A DNA stretch of 64,000 nt, taken from positions 18,868,001 to 18,932,000 of the forward strand of contig NC_072801.1 of NCBI RefSeq assembly GCF_028583425.1, in the 5' to 3' direction. This DNA comes from Eublepharis macularius (taxonomy: Eukaryota > Chordata > Lepidosauria > Squamata > Eublepharidae). Shown here one piece after another: positions 42,360 to 53,137 of the stretch. Numbering within the stretch: position 1 is the stretch's first letter; each line of letters opens with the position of its first letter. The position numbers and the translations under genes are program-made. The notes beneath the pieces are model-generated. The model made no database searches and had not been told where the DNA came from. It worked only from the letters and a program-made list of their open reading frames with translations.

Positions 42360-43650
42360 TTTCCCCGCAGACCTGTTCTCCTCTCCAGAAGTCTTGATCT
42401 ACAAGACTCCCTCCAGTTCCTCCCCCCCCCATGTGTTGACTCCTCCAGATACATCGTCTGCACAGAGCTAGAGTATAAAGCAGATCTTTATGAGAAGGCA
42501 CAGGTGGTTGAGATGGAAACGGCCCACTGGGCACGCCTTTAAATGTGCATACTTGAATATGGCAGGCTTGAGGTGCAGTGTGCTCCCCGCGTAACCAAAA
42601 TAAAAGAAAACCCTTTACCAAGAAAACGTGGATTGAGAAAAACTTGGCACTGGAGCTAAACTTGCACATATTTTGATCGTTTCTTCTGTTGGTGGTGAGG
42701 AGGAGCAAAAGGTTAGATTGGGTAATGAACTTGTCTTGGGGCTTGGCTGTTAGGTGGTAAATTTGTGTTTGGGCCATAGCAATTTCTAGGGGAGGTAAAA
42801 TGGCCCTTTCTGGTCAGTTCAGTACAAGTAGCAGTGTGGGTTAAATAAGTGTGTGAGCAAAGAGTTCTTGGTGAAGTCATAGTCTCTCCATACATGGTTG
42901 GGTGCCTGGCTACTTTCTGTTCTCCCTCTGATTTCCGAAATGGCGACCAGGAGGAGGAGAGCTCTCAGCTGGAGCTAGGCCCATGGGTGAGCGGCTGCCT
43001 CACTTTTGCAGAGTAGATTTTCAAGCATAAGTGATCAGAATCGGGCAGGCAGGCCATATCTTCTGCTTGGCTTGAGAGGCTCTGGTCCCTTCTCAGCCAT
43101 CTCACATGGCCATGCTTGTCCTGGGGGGCCACTTGTCTCCACTCCCTGATCTGCCACCCGTCACCCTTATATTCAGGTAGGTTTGCCATCCCTCCCTCTC
43201 CAAAGCCCAGCACATCTCCAGGCTCCACTACTCCATCTCCAGGTATTTCCCAAGCTCATGTTGGCAGCTGTAATCCCAGGCACTACCCTGTCAGTAGCAA
43301 ATCCTGAGAGAATATAGTAGCCTGGATCCTACGCTGCCCTGATTGAAGCCCTCCTGCAACCTGCCTTTTGGATAGATACAGATTTCTGTTGGTGCAGTGC
43401 TCCTTAAGCTAAAACCAGGCTTAAACTTGGTTGAATGCAGTGGTTGGAAACAAACCACTGATCGCCTAGTGGCAAGCAAAGGAGGACGGGGGTTGGCATG
43501 TCCCACTGCTTAAACCTGTGTCTGGTGGATGTTTTCAGTCCTTTAACAATTAACAAAGGACTAGCCATTTTTATGTGTATAGACAAGAGGCTGAACAAAA
43601 GAAATGGTTCCAGGTTACATTCTGAGAAAAGGTGTCAGTTGGCTTCCGAG
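42360..43650 (+). other. Unassigned, possible mariner-like MITE scrap at 43220-43272
   Basis: CATCTCCAGGCTCCACTACT and CCATCTCCAGGTATTTCCCA look like the antisense of the GGTTGCCA MITE. The remainder is not identified. Confidence 0.4.
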
Positions 43651-43914
43651 CAGGGCTTTTTTTCAGTGGGAATGCAGTGGAACGGAGTTCCGGCACCTCT
43701 TAAAAATGGTCACATGGCCAGTAGCTCCGCCCCCAACTTCCCTGTCTGGAGATCAGGGGGCAGAGCCACCGGCCATGTGACCATTTTCGCCGAGGGCAAT
43801 TTAAACTTTAAAAAACTCTCCCCTTGTTCCAGCCGATCCAAAGTGATGTCATTGTGTGGTCCTGAGTTCCACCACTGAGTTCCACCACCTTTTTCCCCAG
43901 AAAAAAAACCCCTG
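43651..43914 (-). mobile_element. hAT MITE (CAGGGCTTTTTTTC family), copy 7
   Basis: Starts CAGGGCTTTTTTTCAGTGG and ends CCCAGAAAAAAAACCCCTG. Flanks CTTCCGAG and CTTTCAAG agree at 6 of 8. Reverse orientation, with an asymmetric interior that keeps only part of the long form. Confidence 0.9.
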
Positions 43915-44682
43915 CTTTCAAGGGATGGCTGGGTGACAAAGAGCAAAGACAGAAGGGCAGATTTTGCCTTTGACAGGTGGATGGCGTTTCTGCGTGAAAC
44001 CGTTTTGCTTCTTAAGGTGGTTCTTGCGACAGTGTCATCCATAAGCGTTAATGAATTCAGAGCCCCTTTATTGTTTTCTTTGTTGGGGTATCGTTTTGTT
44101 CTACTTCTGCAAAGTAACAAATATTGTTTTCTTCGCAATGAGATCTTATATATACATAAGCCCTCCCTCCACCACTGTCGAAACCATGTCATTACAGAAC
44201 CCTGCGCGGAAGGAGGACGACAGCAGACAGACACCTTCATTGTGTCGGCACCCCCATTAGCATGCCATCCACGCGGGTTCGCTTTGGGAAGAGGAAAGGA
44301 AATCATTCTAATGGGCTCTGAATGAGCCCAACTGCCAGCCGTTGTGGGATGATGAACAGGCCACAGAGGCGGCTAACTTGTGAGTTACAGCAGCGGCTGT
44401 CTGACGCGGCACGCTGGATCAGGGTCAGGAGGCAGCTTAACACGGCATCAATCAACAGCCGCTACACAGAGGAGACCTGCTGAGGCAGGGGAGACTTCCC
44501 AGGGCCCACGCAACAGGGGGAAGAGGCGGATTAAATGGTGTCTGCCTGCACTGTTTGGGTTGGTGCTGGGAGAGAAGAATTTGTGACGAGGAGAATGTGG
44601 CTGGGGGGGAAGGGGGAATGACAGGTTGGATTCGGAGCAGCAGGGTAGGGTAGAGATTAGGGTATAAGCTTAGGAGAATGAG
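43915..44682 (+). other. Non-repetitive intron sequence, candidate conserved element
   Basis: The stretch shows no recognised repeat and has mixed composition with several CpGs (GACGCGGCACGCTGG near 44402). This contrasts with its repeat-rich flanks. Conservation is only a guess. Confidence 0.35.
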
Positions 44683-44945
44683 CAAGGTTTGAGTCCAGTA
44701 GCACTTTTAAAGACCAACAGGAGTTTCCAGGGTATAAGCTTTTGAGAGTCAAGCTCCCTTCGTCAGGTAAGGGCAGATCTACGTCCTGCTCATATAAGAA
44801 TAAATGTACGTTCCTACTCGTATCTGACAAAGGGAGCTTGACTCTCGGAAGCTTATACTTAGGAAACTTTTGTTGGTCTTTAAGGTTTTAGTGGCCTCAA
44901 ACCTTGCTCATCTACTGCAGACTAACATGGCTAGCCACCTGAGGC
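44683..44945. mobile_element. Foldback repeat, same family as 50089-50284
   Basis: GAGCAAGGTTTGAGTCCAGT faces CCTCAAACCTTGCTC; GGTATAAGCTTTTGAGAGTC faces GACTCTCGGAAGCTTATAC. The tail CAGACTAACATGGCTAGCC is also shared. Confidence 0.85.
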
Positions 44946-45088
44946 TGGGAAAATGGGAGGCAGAGCTTGCCTTTTCCATGAAACTCACCGGTCTCCCCTG
45001 AGAAGAAGGGGCGGGGGGGGGGGATAAAATTGAAATCAATTTTGTTTACTGCAACGGTGGATGAATTTGCAGGTGTCTGTGAAGCAGC

Positions 45089-45550
45089 GTTTTTTTTTTA
45101 ATTTTTATTTTTGAATTTTTTTAAAAATGTGCAATAGTAAAAAAACAAATATATAACCATATAACTATATAAACAGTATGAATATAAACATGTGCTCGAG
45201 GCAGCGTATCAATTGCCTTGGCAGTATTTACAATATGTGTGGTAAGGACAACGAAAGAACATAACATTTAATAAATTGCTATAACTTTGAGATTGTCAGG
45301 TATTGACTGCAAGTATTTGTTTTGCTTTTCCATATAGTCGAGAAAAGGTCACCATTTCTCATAGATACTGGATTGGAAGTTCTGGTTCTCAGCGGTTGAG
45401 ATGCGGTCTGTGATTTTCTCCATTGTGAGAAATTCCCATAATTTATTAATCCAAGGTTGTACTGTGAGTGGGACTTTGGAAGCAGCAAGTTTTGATGTTT
45501 TCGAGGTGCGTACATCCAATTGCTTTAGCTATGTATCTGTAATATCATAA
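45089..45550 (-). mobile_element. Antisense L1 LINE, ORF2 C-terminus and 3' end
   Basis: The left edge is poly-T, so the A-tail lies on the - strand. The - strand reads VPLTVQPWINKLWEFLTMEK, then DRISTAENQNFQSSIYEKW and PFLDYMEKQNKYLQSIPDNL, the same C-terminal L1 ORF2 pattern as the other copies, with small disruptions. The 5' boundary and TSD are not resolved. Confidence 0.82.
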
Positions 45551-46430
45551 AGTGACTCTGTTGATCGTGGCTTTTCCAGGGCTGCTTTGTCAGTACTTCT
45601 TGTGCAAATGGGGCTGTTATATGGGCTACTTGGTAAGCTTGGACTGTAGTGTCAGAAATATATCATCTGAGGAAATCACCCCTTCTGAGTTGTAATCCTC
45701 CCTGGAACCTAGGAATGGGGCTGCTAGAAATTGAAATGAATATCATTGGTAGGACACAAGGCTCTCTTTCATTAGCTGATGAATATTCAAGGATACCAGG
45801 TGACCTGGTTGTTCCAGCACAAAATGTTCCAAAAAAAGTGAAAATCAAAAGTGGGTTTTAGAGATCATGAATTTTAAACACAGAGTAAACCAAAAGACCC
45901 TTGTCTTTCTCTAATTCTACCCCCAACCCTCTGAGATCTCATGGTTTTTACTTCTTACCTTTGCAATAGTGGGAACTAGTAACTTACTATTTTAAAAAGT
46001 GTATATTAAAGTAACTTTTGCCCTAGCAGGGTTGGTTGCCATGCTCCGGTCTATGCCTTCCCAGGATATTTCAGATTTTTGAAGGATTTGGTTGTGGATA
46101 CATGAACATGGCCTTCTGGTTATCTTCCTTGTCCTATGATTCTAAAGTCTGATAAACAGCTATAGTATTTTTAAAACAGTATCTCAGCTGCAACTGGCAC
46201 AGGTCCCCCTAAACTTCTGCCCTGGGGGTCACTCCTGGCTGTATTTCACAGATGTCTTTGGGCTGCATTGCATCAGCTTACAGAATTCTTTTTATCGTTA
46301 TTGCTCCGATATGCACTGCAACAAGATCCGTGCCGTATACAGCCACTGAGCATTGGATAAGTCTGTCCTTGGAACTATAGACTGGAAATCTTCTGCAGTG
46401 CTTGCCTTGGCTAAGCAGATGGCTTCTGCC
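45551..46430 (+). other. Unassigned intron sequence
   Basis: No family or exon recognised. Confidence 0.35.
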
Positions 46431-46627
46431 TAGGGTAGCCAGTTTCTGGCTGGGAAATTCCTGGATATTTTGGGGGCTTGGGGAGGGCAGAGTTTGGGGA
46501 GAGGAGGGTATTTAGCAGGGATGTGATGCCATAGAGTCCATCTCCAAAGCAGCCATTTTCTTCAGAAGAACTGTAGCCTGGAGATCAGTTGTAATTCTGG
46601 GAGATCTCCCCTGGAGGTTGGCAACTG
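46431..46627. mobile_element. Mariner-like MITE (GGTTGCCA family)
   Basis: TAGGGTAGCCAG at the left, GGGAAATTCCTGGATATTTT, GCCATAGAGTCCATCTCCAA, AGCAGCCATTTTCTTCAG and GAGGTTGGCAACTG at the right. Worn copy. Confidence 0.82.
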
Positions 46628-46939
46628 TGCTTCCACCTTTTGCAATTCTGTGTAAAGTCCAAGGCTGGCTGAGCAGATCATCCCTGGCTTGGGTTTGGCC
46701 AGTCTCCAGCTTTGCATAAATAACTGCTTAGGTTATCTCTGCAGTTGAAGTTAGCAGTGTTGTGATCTACGTCTTGACCTTGGAGCTGTGAGCAAGTAAA
46801 GCATTCCTTCCCCTAAGCGGACCTCCCCCTTCCCATGGCCTCTCAGTGCAAATGCACATATATTACTAAATTGCCGTTTTGAGAGGTAATGCTGTTGGGC
46901 CTCTTAAACTTGACATAGTTTAGGAACCCACCATGGCTT

Positions 46940-47055
46940 AATCCTGCCCTGTTCCTGCCAGTTTGAATTAAGTATACTGTCTTACCTTGCAGGGCTGTTG
47001 TACGAAAAGCAGGATGCAAAGCATTTGGGACAAAAAGCACTGCATAAAATGCTAC
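46940..47055 (+). repeat. MIR-like SINE, 3' half
   Basis: CTTACCTTGCAGGGCTGTTG, then GATGCAAAGCATTTGGGAC and AAAAGCACTGCATAAAATGC resemble the MIR core end and tail. Confidence 0.6.
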
Positions 47056-47338
47056 ATTTCCTTAGACAAGGAGGGAGGGGAATAACCATACCTGTAAGCA
47101 GCATATTTTGCTTTCTCTCCGGGGTCGGCTTTGGGTTTTGCAGCATCCAACAGCTGTGTTTACAGGTCTAGAAGACGGGTGGCTGAGCTGGGCCTGGCTC
47201 TTTTCCCAGATGTCTGCAGACAGGAGTTTACAGTGGGACCTCTGGAAATGGCTCCTGTTTCTAGCTGGGATGGGCTTCCGGAAGGAAGGGACCAAGGGCA
47301 GCTCTCTCCTCTTCTTTAGCTGTGTGTCCTGTAGGATG

Positions 47339-47548
47339 TAGGAGCCCCATGGCGCAGAGAGGTAAGCTGCAGTACTGCAGCCCATGCTCTGCTCACGGCC
47401 TGAGTTCGATCCTGGCGGAAGCCGGGTTCAACTACCCAGCTCAAGGTTGACTCAGCCTTCCATCCTTCCGAAAATGTCGTGATGCCATTTCCCCATGGGT
47501 CAGTAATGACTCGGTGCTTGCACAGAGGACTACCTTTACCTTTACCCT
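47339..47548 (+). repeat. tRNA-derived SINE of the GGAGCCCC type
   Basis: GGAGCCCCATGGCGCAGAGA (box A region), GCCTGAGTTCGATCCTGGCG (box B), CAAGGTTGACTCAGCCTTCC, CCCATGGGTCAGTAATGACT and ACTACCTTTACCTTTACC tail. A third SINE type; an internal segment present in longer copies of the family is missing. Confidence 0.88.
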
Positions 47549-47744
47549 GTACATGAAAAGTGTAGCTTCACAAGAGACAGATGCACCTCCCCCAAATTGT
47601 TCATTTTGAGGGAGTCATGTAACAAGTCTAGGCATACTCCAGAGCCTTTCAGAAAAAGAAGCTGTGTAATCCAGGAGCTGGGAGGGACAGTGGAATGGTC
47701 TCTCCTGATTTTGTCAGATCTTGAAAACCAAGGAGGGTTGGTAC

Positions 47745-48605
47745 TAGAGATGGGCACGAACCGCATTACGAACTTCAAAAACCCACAAAATTGGCGGTCG
47801 TGTGATCGCGATCCAGTGGTTCGTGATTGTCCACAGCCAACGAACCAGCATTCGGAAGAGGCTTGGTTCGGTGCGTTCGGCTGCGGTTCGGGAAGGCAGA
47901 CACTCAGGCGCCAGCAATCAATTCCTCTGGCAACGGAGCCAGGGGGATGCCTGAACTCTGTCTGCACTTCTTCTGTCGCCCTGGAAATCCAAATGAAAGC
48001 CCAGCTTACCTTGATCGGCAGGTCTTCCTTCCAACCGCAGAGCTGCAAAGTGGTTACAAGTTGGGAGAAGACACCGGGGGGGGGAGGAAGGGGGTGTTCT
48101 GTAGCCACGGGCACTCCAATCTCATCCCAGCAAACCCTGATAGGCAGCTCTGACGGCCAAACACAGACCTCCTGCGTTGCTCAATGGGACCTGTGCTTAT
48201 AAATAGTCGTGGGCTCCCAGGCTGGGTTTCACTTTCAGCAAGCAGTGGAGTGGGACAGAGCTCTTGCTTGACACTTGCTAGCCTTTGGGGAGAGAGACTG
48301 AGAGTATAATTGAGCTTGGATTTTTGTGGGAGTTTCCTGGGGGCCTTGGATTAGAGAGGGTATAACTCCAAGATCCCTTTTGCAATCTTGTCCAAACTTG
48401 GGTGATGGCTTTAGGAGAGCCTGCAAAACACTCCCCGGGAATATGGGCTCTCTAAGTGCTACGGGGGCCGTTCCTTGCCTCACGAACCGTGAACCGGTTC
48501 GGCAACGGAAAGTGTTTGTTGCGGTTCGTGACTTCGGGATTGTCATTGGCACCAAACCGCAAACCTCTGGTTCGTTAATTTTTTTTTTGTTTGTGCCCAT
48601 GTCTA
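47745..48605. mobile_element. Non-autonomous hAT element (TAGAGATGGGCACGAAC family)
   Basis: Termini TAGAGATGGGCACGAACC and GTTTGTGCCCATGTCTA are inverted. TSD GTTGGTAC/TTTGGTAC at 47737-47744 and 48606-48613 (7 of 8). GGTTCG/CGAACC words recur near both ends. 861 bp; the frames of up to 201 codons have no transposase motif. Confidence 0.9.
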
Positions 48606-48613
48606 TTTGGTAC

Positions 48614-49818
48614 CCTGAAGGAAGGTTCAGCAGAGGAAGGCGAAGCCCCTCTGCTTCTCACTTGCCTTGGAGTTGGTTGCAACATATGTAATCCAAGAGT
48701 TTCCCTACCTCAAAAGCCAAGGGTTTAATTTTTCCCTGGGAAATTTTTAAATGGAAGCACAGTATATAACTATTTTATTCTCATTTAAGTGTCCTCCTTT
48801 TTTTCTTAACTCCCTTTTGGTTTTAAATAGAATTGCTGCTCAACCCTTTCCTTTATCTTGCAAGCTAAAAGACTAGAAACTTAAGTTTTTGAAGGTTGAA
48901 AAGAATTTCCAACAAGTGAGGACAAGCCCCTTCTAATAACCTCTGTGGGTTAACTGGGGGCCTGAGTCCCACAGCAGTGACACCATGTTGCATAGAGGAT
49001 TCATTTTTTGTAAGATTAAACAGAAAGGGGTGACCTGATTGATAATTGCCAGCATCTCTGCTGGTTGATATGTGAATTATGAAGTTACACTACAGCAAGT
49101 TTTAAGCAGTCTTTATCAACCTATGGTCAATATGACTTTTTCCCTCTCTTCTCTCCCCCCCCCCAGATGCTAGCTATATCATTGTACTTAAAAGCAGTTG
49201 AGCTGATGCAAGTTATTTATGCGGTAATGATCTTGGAAAGCGTGCATTTATCATCCTTCTCTAAACACACGACACACAGCTTTGCCCTCAAGGAATAGAG
49301 TTTAAAAACCAATATAAACATAGCTCCAGTCTGCCTGGTTCCATTAGTCTTTGTTGTGTTTTGAGTGCATCTTCAAGGACTTTGGAAGAACGAGAGCAGT
49401 ATGGGGCCAGGGAGCATTCAAAGTGAGTGGGAGACGGGAGCGTTCATCATTATGCAGTTACAGTTGGGTATAAATGGCACCTTGGTGAGCCGGTGAAATT
49501 GCGTTACAGCCGCTAACTTTTGGCCCACATTTTGAGCTTAATTTCTGAAATGGAGAGCACAAGCTTCCAAAGCTTTTCTGAGAAGTGAGGGAGGGAAATT
49601 CTTACGTCCAAGTGTGTTCCACAAGGGGACAGGCCTGTTTGGTTTCCCTGGCACTGCCAATACAGTGGCCATGGCAGTCAGCCAGTTTGATTGCTAGTTG
49701 GTAACTCCAGCCAACTTTACAATACCATGTTTGTGAAAAAAGTTAATGTCCCCCAAATCTCTCTATCTAGTGCTTTTTTACCCTGCCCTTCCTCTAAGAA
49801 CCCTATGATTCTTTATGA
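48614..49818 (+). other. Unassigned intron sequence, low in repeats
   Basis: No repeat family is recognised over 1.2 kb. 49160-49300 is A/T-rich and repeat-free, a further candidate for conserved non-coding DNA. A poly-C tract is at about 49155. Confidence 0.35.
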
Positions 49819-50074
49819 TGGGAGCCAGTTTGGTGTAGTGGTTAAGAGCACGGGACTCTGTTCTGGAGAACCGGGTTTGATTCCATCCCCATTCCTCCAC
49901 TTGAAGCCAGCTGGGTGACCTTGGGTGAGTCACAGCTTCTCGGAGCTCTCTCAGACCCACCCACCTCACAGGGTGTTTGTCGTTGTGGGGATAATAATAA
50001 CATACTTTGTAAACCACTCTGAGTGGGTGTTAAGTCGTCCTGAAGGGTGGTATATAAATCAAATATTATATTAA
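49819..50074 (+). repeat. tRNA/CORE-SINE of the GAGCCAGTTTGG type, full length
   Basis: GGGAGCCAGTTTGGTGTAGT, GGGTTTGATTCCATCCCC, GCTGGGTGACCTTGGGTGAG, CACCTCACAGGGTGTTTGTC and CTGAAGGGTGGTATATAAAT in order. Its A/T-rich tail was the target of the next insertion. Confidence 0.93.
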
Positions 50075-50088
50075 TATATCCTTGGAAT

Positions 50089-50284
50089 AGAAAAGAGTCC
50101 AGTAGCACCTTTAAGACTCACCAACTTTACTGTAGCATAAGCTTTCGAGAACCACAGTTCTCTTCGTCAGATGCATCTGCTACAGTGAAGCTTATGCTAC
50201 AGTAAAGTTGGTGAGTCTTAAAGGTGCTACTGGATTCTTTTCTATTTTGCTACTACAGACTAACACGGCTAACTCCTCTGGAGC
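50089..50284. mobile_element. Foldback retroposon with 14 bp TSD
   Basis: Left arm 50089-50144 and right arm 50188-50243 are 56 bp inverted repeats with one mismatch. The loop contains TCGAGAACCACAGTTCTCTT and GATGCAT. An unpaired tail CAGACTAACACGGCTAACTC follows. The flanking direct repeat TATATCCTTGGAAT (50075-50088 and 50285-50298) has the length expected for LINE-driven insertion, not for a DNA transposon. Related inverted copies lie at 9825 and 44683. Confidence 0.88.
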
Positions 50285-50298
50285 TATATCCTTGGAAT

Positions 50299-51090
50299 GA
50301 CTCTGTGAGGTTGGTTGGTCGAAAGAGTGATTGTCCCAAACTCACCCAAAATGTTTCATGGCTCTCCTCTTCTGCAGCGTTCCCCTCTCTCTTGGCTAAC
50401 AGATTTTATTTTTCAGTTATCTCTATGCTAATATATCACTCTGAGCCCTTGCTAGTTAACTTCAGGTTTACGAGTCAGAGTTAGAGCCTCTGGCCTCCTT
50501 CAAAGGCCACAAGAGAGTGGCTTTTGGAGGATAACTTGAGTAATAATGAGCTTCTTTCATAAGACGCGTGAAAACTGGCCTCCTGTCAAGTTTGGAAAGG
50601 CACACTGCCCTGCTGTTGATTACACAGAGAACCGTGGCTCTTCGCAGAGCTGTGAGGCCAAACGCAATGGGCTGTCACCTTGGAGAATGCAGCCGATTTG
50701 GAGTGATCTTCAGTCTGCTCCAGACAAGGAGCTGATTATATAGGAGGGAGATTTCTCCCCTCCTTTCCCCCAAGTCATGGTGAGTCATTGAATCTGGCTG
50801 CACACTGACGTTGCCCACTTCCTCAGAAATAGCTGTGTTCCTCAGCATGGAAGGAAGGGATTTTAAAGCAGTGACCTCCAGCCTCATTTCCTTGCTCCGG
50901 AAGAGTTTGACACGGTTGCCATTTTTCATGGAAAGGCAGTCTAATTATTTTCCTCCACGGAGGCGGAAAAGGAGAAGCAGATAGGCCAAAGCTGTGTGTG
51001 CTGCCTCAGGGATGCTGAGGAGGGAGGACAACATTTTGGGGAGGCCTTTAGAACTGGGCAAGTCATGTGATGTTTGGGTTGGGTCCACGT
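50299..51090 (+). other. Unassigned intron sequence
   Basis: No repeat recognised; no exon. Confidence 0.35.
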
Positions 51091-51310
51091 TAGGGTTGCC
51101 AGCTCCAGGTTGGGAAATTCCTGGAGATTTGGGGGGGTGAAACCTGAAAAAGGCAGGATTTGGGGAGGGAAAGGACATCAGCGTGATATAATTCCATAGA
51201 GTCTACTTTTCAAAGCAGCCATTTTCTCCAGGTGAACTGATGTCTGTGGCCTGGAGATCAATTGTAATTCCAGGAGATCTCCAGCCACCACCTGGAGGCT
51301 GGCAACCCTA
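51091..51310. mobile_element. Mariner-like MITE (GGTTGCCA family), full length
   Basis: Termini TAGGGTTGCCAGCTCCAGG and CCTGGAGGCTGGCAACCCTA are inverted repeats. The terminal TA on each side fits a TA target duplication as in Tc1/mariner elements. 220 bp, no coding capacity. Best copy of six or more here. Confidence 0.92.
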
Positions 51311-51444
51311 GTCCGAGTACTCTGGTCAGAGAAACCAGAGAGGAATATTTTGACTGGGGGGTCTTCAGTGGGTGTGGACAGTCTTGGTAGTCGTTTGTCA
51401 TGGGGAACTTCCACACATGTATGAAAAAGAGACCAGGCAGCAAC

Positions 51445-51641
51445 TGGGATTGCCAGCCTCCAGGTGGTGGCTGGAGATCTGATCTCCAGGCATCAGAGAT
51501 CTGTTTTCCTGGACAAAATGGCTGCTTTGGAGGATAAACTCTATAGCATTATACCCTGCAGAGGCCCCTCCCCTCCACAAGCCCCACCCTCCCCGGGCTC
51601 TACCCCCCCCCCCTCAAAATCTCCAGGTATTTCCCAACCTA
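51445..51641. mobile_element. Mariner-like MITE (GGTTGCCA family), reverse copy
   Basis: GGGATTGCCAGCCTCCAGGT, CAAAATGGCTGCTTTGGAGG and AAATCTCCAGGTATTTCCCA read as the complement of the 51091 copy. The far end is worn. Confidence 0.85.
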
Positions 51642-51666
51642 GCAGCAGCTGCTCTTCTCTTGAGCT

Positions 51667-52135
51667 CAGGGGTCTGCAACCTATGGCTGGAGGGCCAAAT
51701 GTGGCTCAGTACAGAACGAAATATGGCTCTTTTAAAAAGAAAAGAGAATCTTTTAAATTAAGATATATTGGAGAGGCTAGATGAGGTGCTGGGTAAACCT
51801 ATATGTGAAGCAGGAAGGAACTGGGGGGGGAATAGCCCCGGAAAAGGCCCGCCCACCCCCACCTTTGCAAAGGAGGGTGGGAGAGAGGGAGGAAGAGCCT
51901 GCCCAGCCAGCCCTGTGCCATGCAACAGTGATTTATGGTTTTCACACAGGCTTTCTCTCTGGCCTCCTTTTATTTTTTTTAAAAGGGTCATTTTTCTCTC
52001 ATGTTTCCTTTGTGATGAAATTCTGAATCGATTTGTTCAATTTCTTTCCCTTTTTTAAAAAAAATCTTTTTGTTGTACTTGCATTGATTGTCTTTAATAA
52101 AAATGGAAAAGTGGATTTCTTAAATAAATATCGTG
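51667..52135 (+). mobile_element. Possible hAT element fragment
   Basis: CAGGGGTCTGCAACCTATGG is a typical hAT (Charlie-like) left terminus. A matching right terminus and TSD were not found, so the right limit is arbitrary. It contains the 53 bp block at 51955-52007 that recurs at 52995. Confidence 0.5.
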
Positions 52136-52289
52136 TAGTGATTGCTGTAACCATGTTTGCTTCCCCCTCACGCTCGTTGTAGCTGGTTTTACTTCCTTTG
52201 ACTCTCCCCTACATTTTTACATAGATAAAAATGCCCTTTGGGATCTATTGCATGGTATGTTTTGAAATTCAGTCTTAAAAGTGACTGAG

Positions 52290-52385
52290 CAAAACCAGAA
52301 GAGTGTCTTTCAGCATTTCATGGACTGAGACTTATAGATTTTTGTTGACTAGACTCAGCTTCATCAGATGCATGAAGTAAAACCC
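52290..52385 (+). repeat. Diverged foldback-family half
   Basis: CAGAAGAGTGTCTTTCAGCA, then TTGACTAGACTCAGCTTCAT and CAGATGCATGAAG resembles one arm of the 50089 family. Confidence 0.4.
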
Positions 52386-52817
52386 GTTTGCATGTGTGTA
52401 TGTGTGTGCCTGGAAGAAAATTGGACAGTAGCGTTCAGAGGGCATGAAATGCAAGTCAGGCTTTTCCCCACAAAACTCAAATGTGCAGTGACCATTCACA
52501 ATAGCTGTTCTTCTGTTTGAGGATTTCCCATAACAGAAATGAGATCCTCCCAGTTCCGTTATGGGATGTTCAAGCCTCTTGGGAGCTATTATAGATTTCT
52601 TTTCCCCCTTTCCAAATTACGAAAAACGTGTGTGCTTCTTATGGACAGGCATAAATACAAGAAACAAAATTAATCGAAAAATGTGGAAAATTAATCTGGA
52701 AAAACTTTTGCAATGTGGGGAAAGGATAGGTTAGTGACCCAAATGCAATCACTGTATTTTCCCTGAGAACCAGTTGATATAGCCCTTCTGACTCAGTTTT
52801 ACTTGCAGGAGCATTTC

Positions 52818-53096
52818 AATAACAACAACAACATTTGATTTATATACCGCCCTTCAGGACAACTTAATGCCCACTCAGATTAGTTTACGAAGTATGCCCA
52901 CAACAAAACACCCTGTGAGGTGGGTGGGGATGAGAGAGCTCCAGAGAGCTGTGAGTGACCCAAGGTCACTCAGCTGGCTTCAAGTGGAGGAGTGCTCTCT
53001 GGCCTCCTTTTATTTTTTTTTAAAGGGTCATTTTTCTCTCATGTTTCTTTCATTAGAGTCCTGCCGCTGTTACCCACTACACCAAACTGGCTCTCA
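52818..53096 (-). repeat. tRNA/CORE-SINE, antisense, with a foreign filler
   Basis: ACATTTGATTTATATACCGC, CACCCTGTGAGGTGGGTGGG, CCCAAGGTCACTCAGCTGGC and ACCCACTACACCAAACTGGC are the antisense tail, core and head of the GAGCCAGTTTGG SINE. Box B and its surroundings (about 23 bp) are replaced by a segment at 52995-53047 that matches 51955-52007 at 52 of 53 positions in the same orientation. Confidence 0.9.
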
Positions 53097-53098
53097 GA

Positions 53099-53137
53099 TT
53101 AACGGGTTGTAGATTCAAGAGATCTACAACCTGTTAA
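53099..53137. other. Short hairpin next to the SINE
   Basis: TTAACGGGTTGTAGAT and ATCTACAACCTGTTAA form a 16 bp stem with one G-T type mismatch around a 7 base loop. Confidence 0.8.

Noticed and set aside
47597-48202. 201-codon frame inside a hAT element
   Set aside because: No transposase motif; lies in a non-autonomous element.
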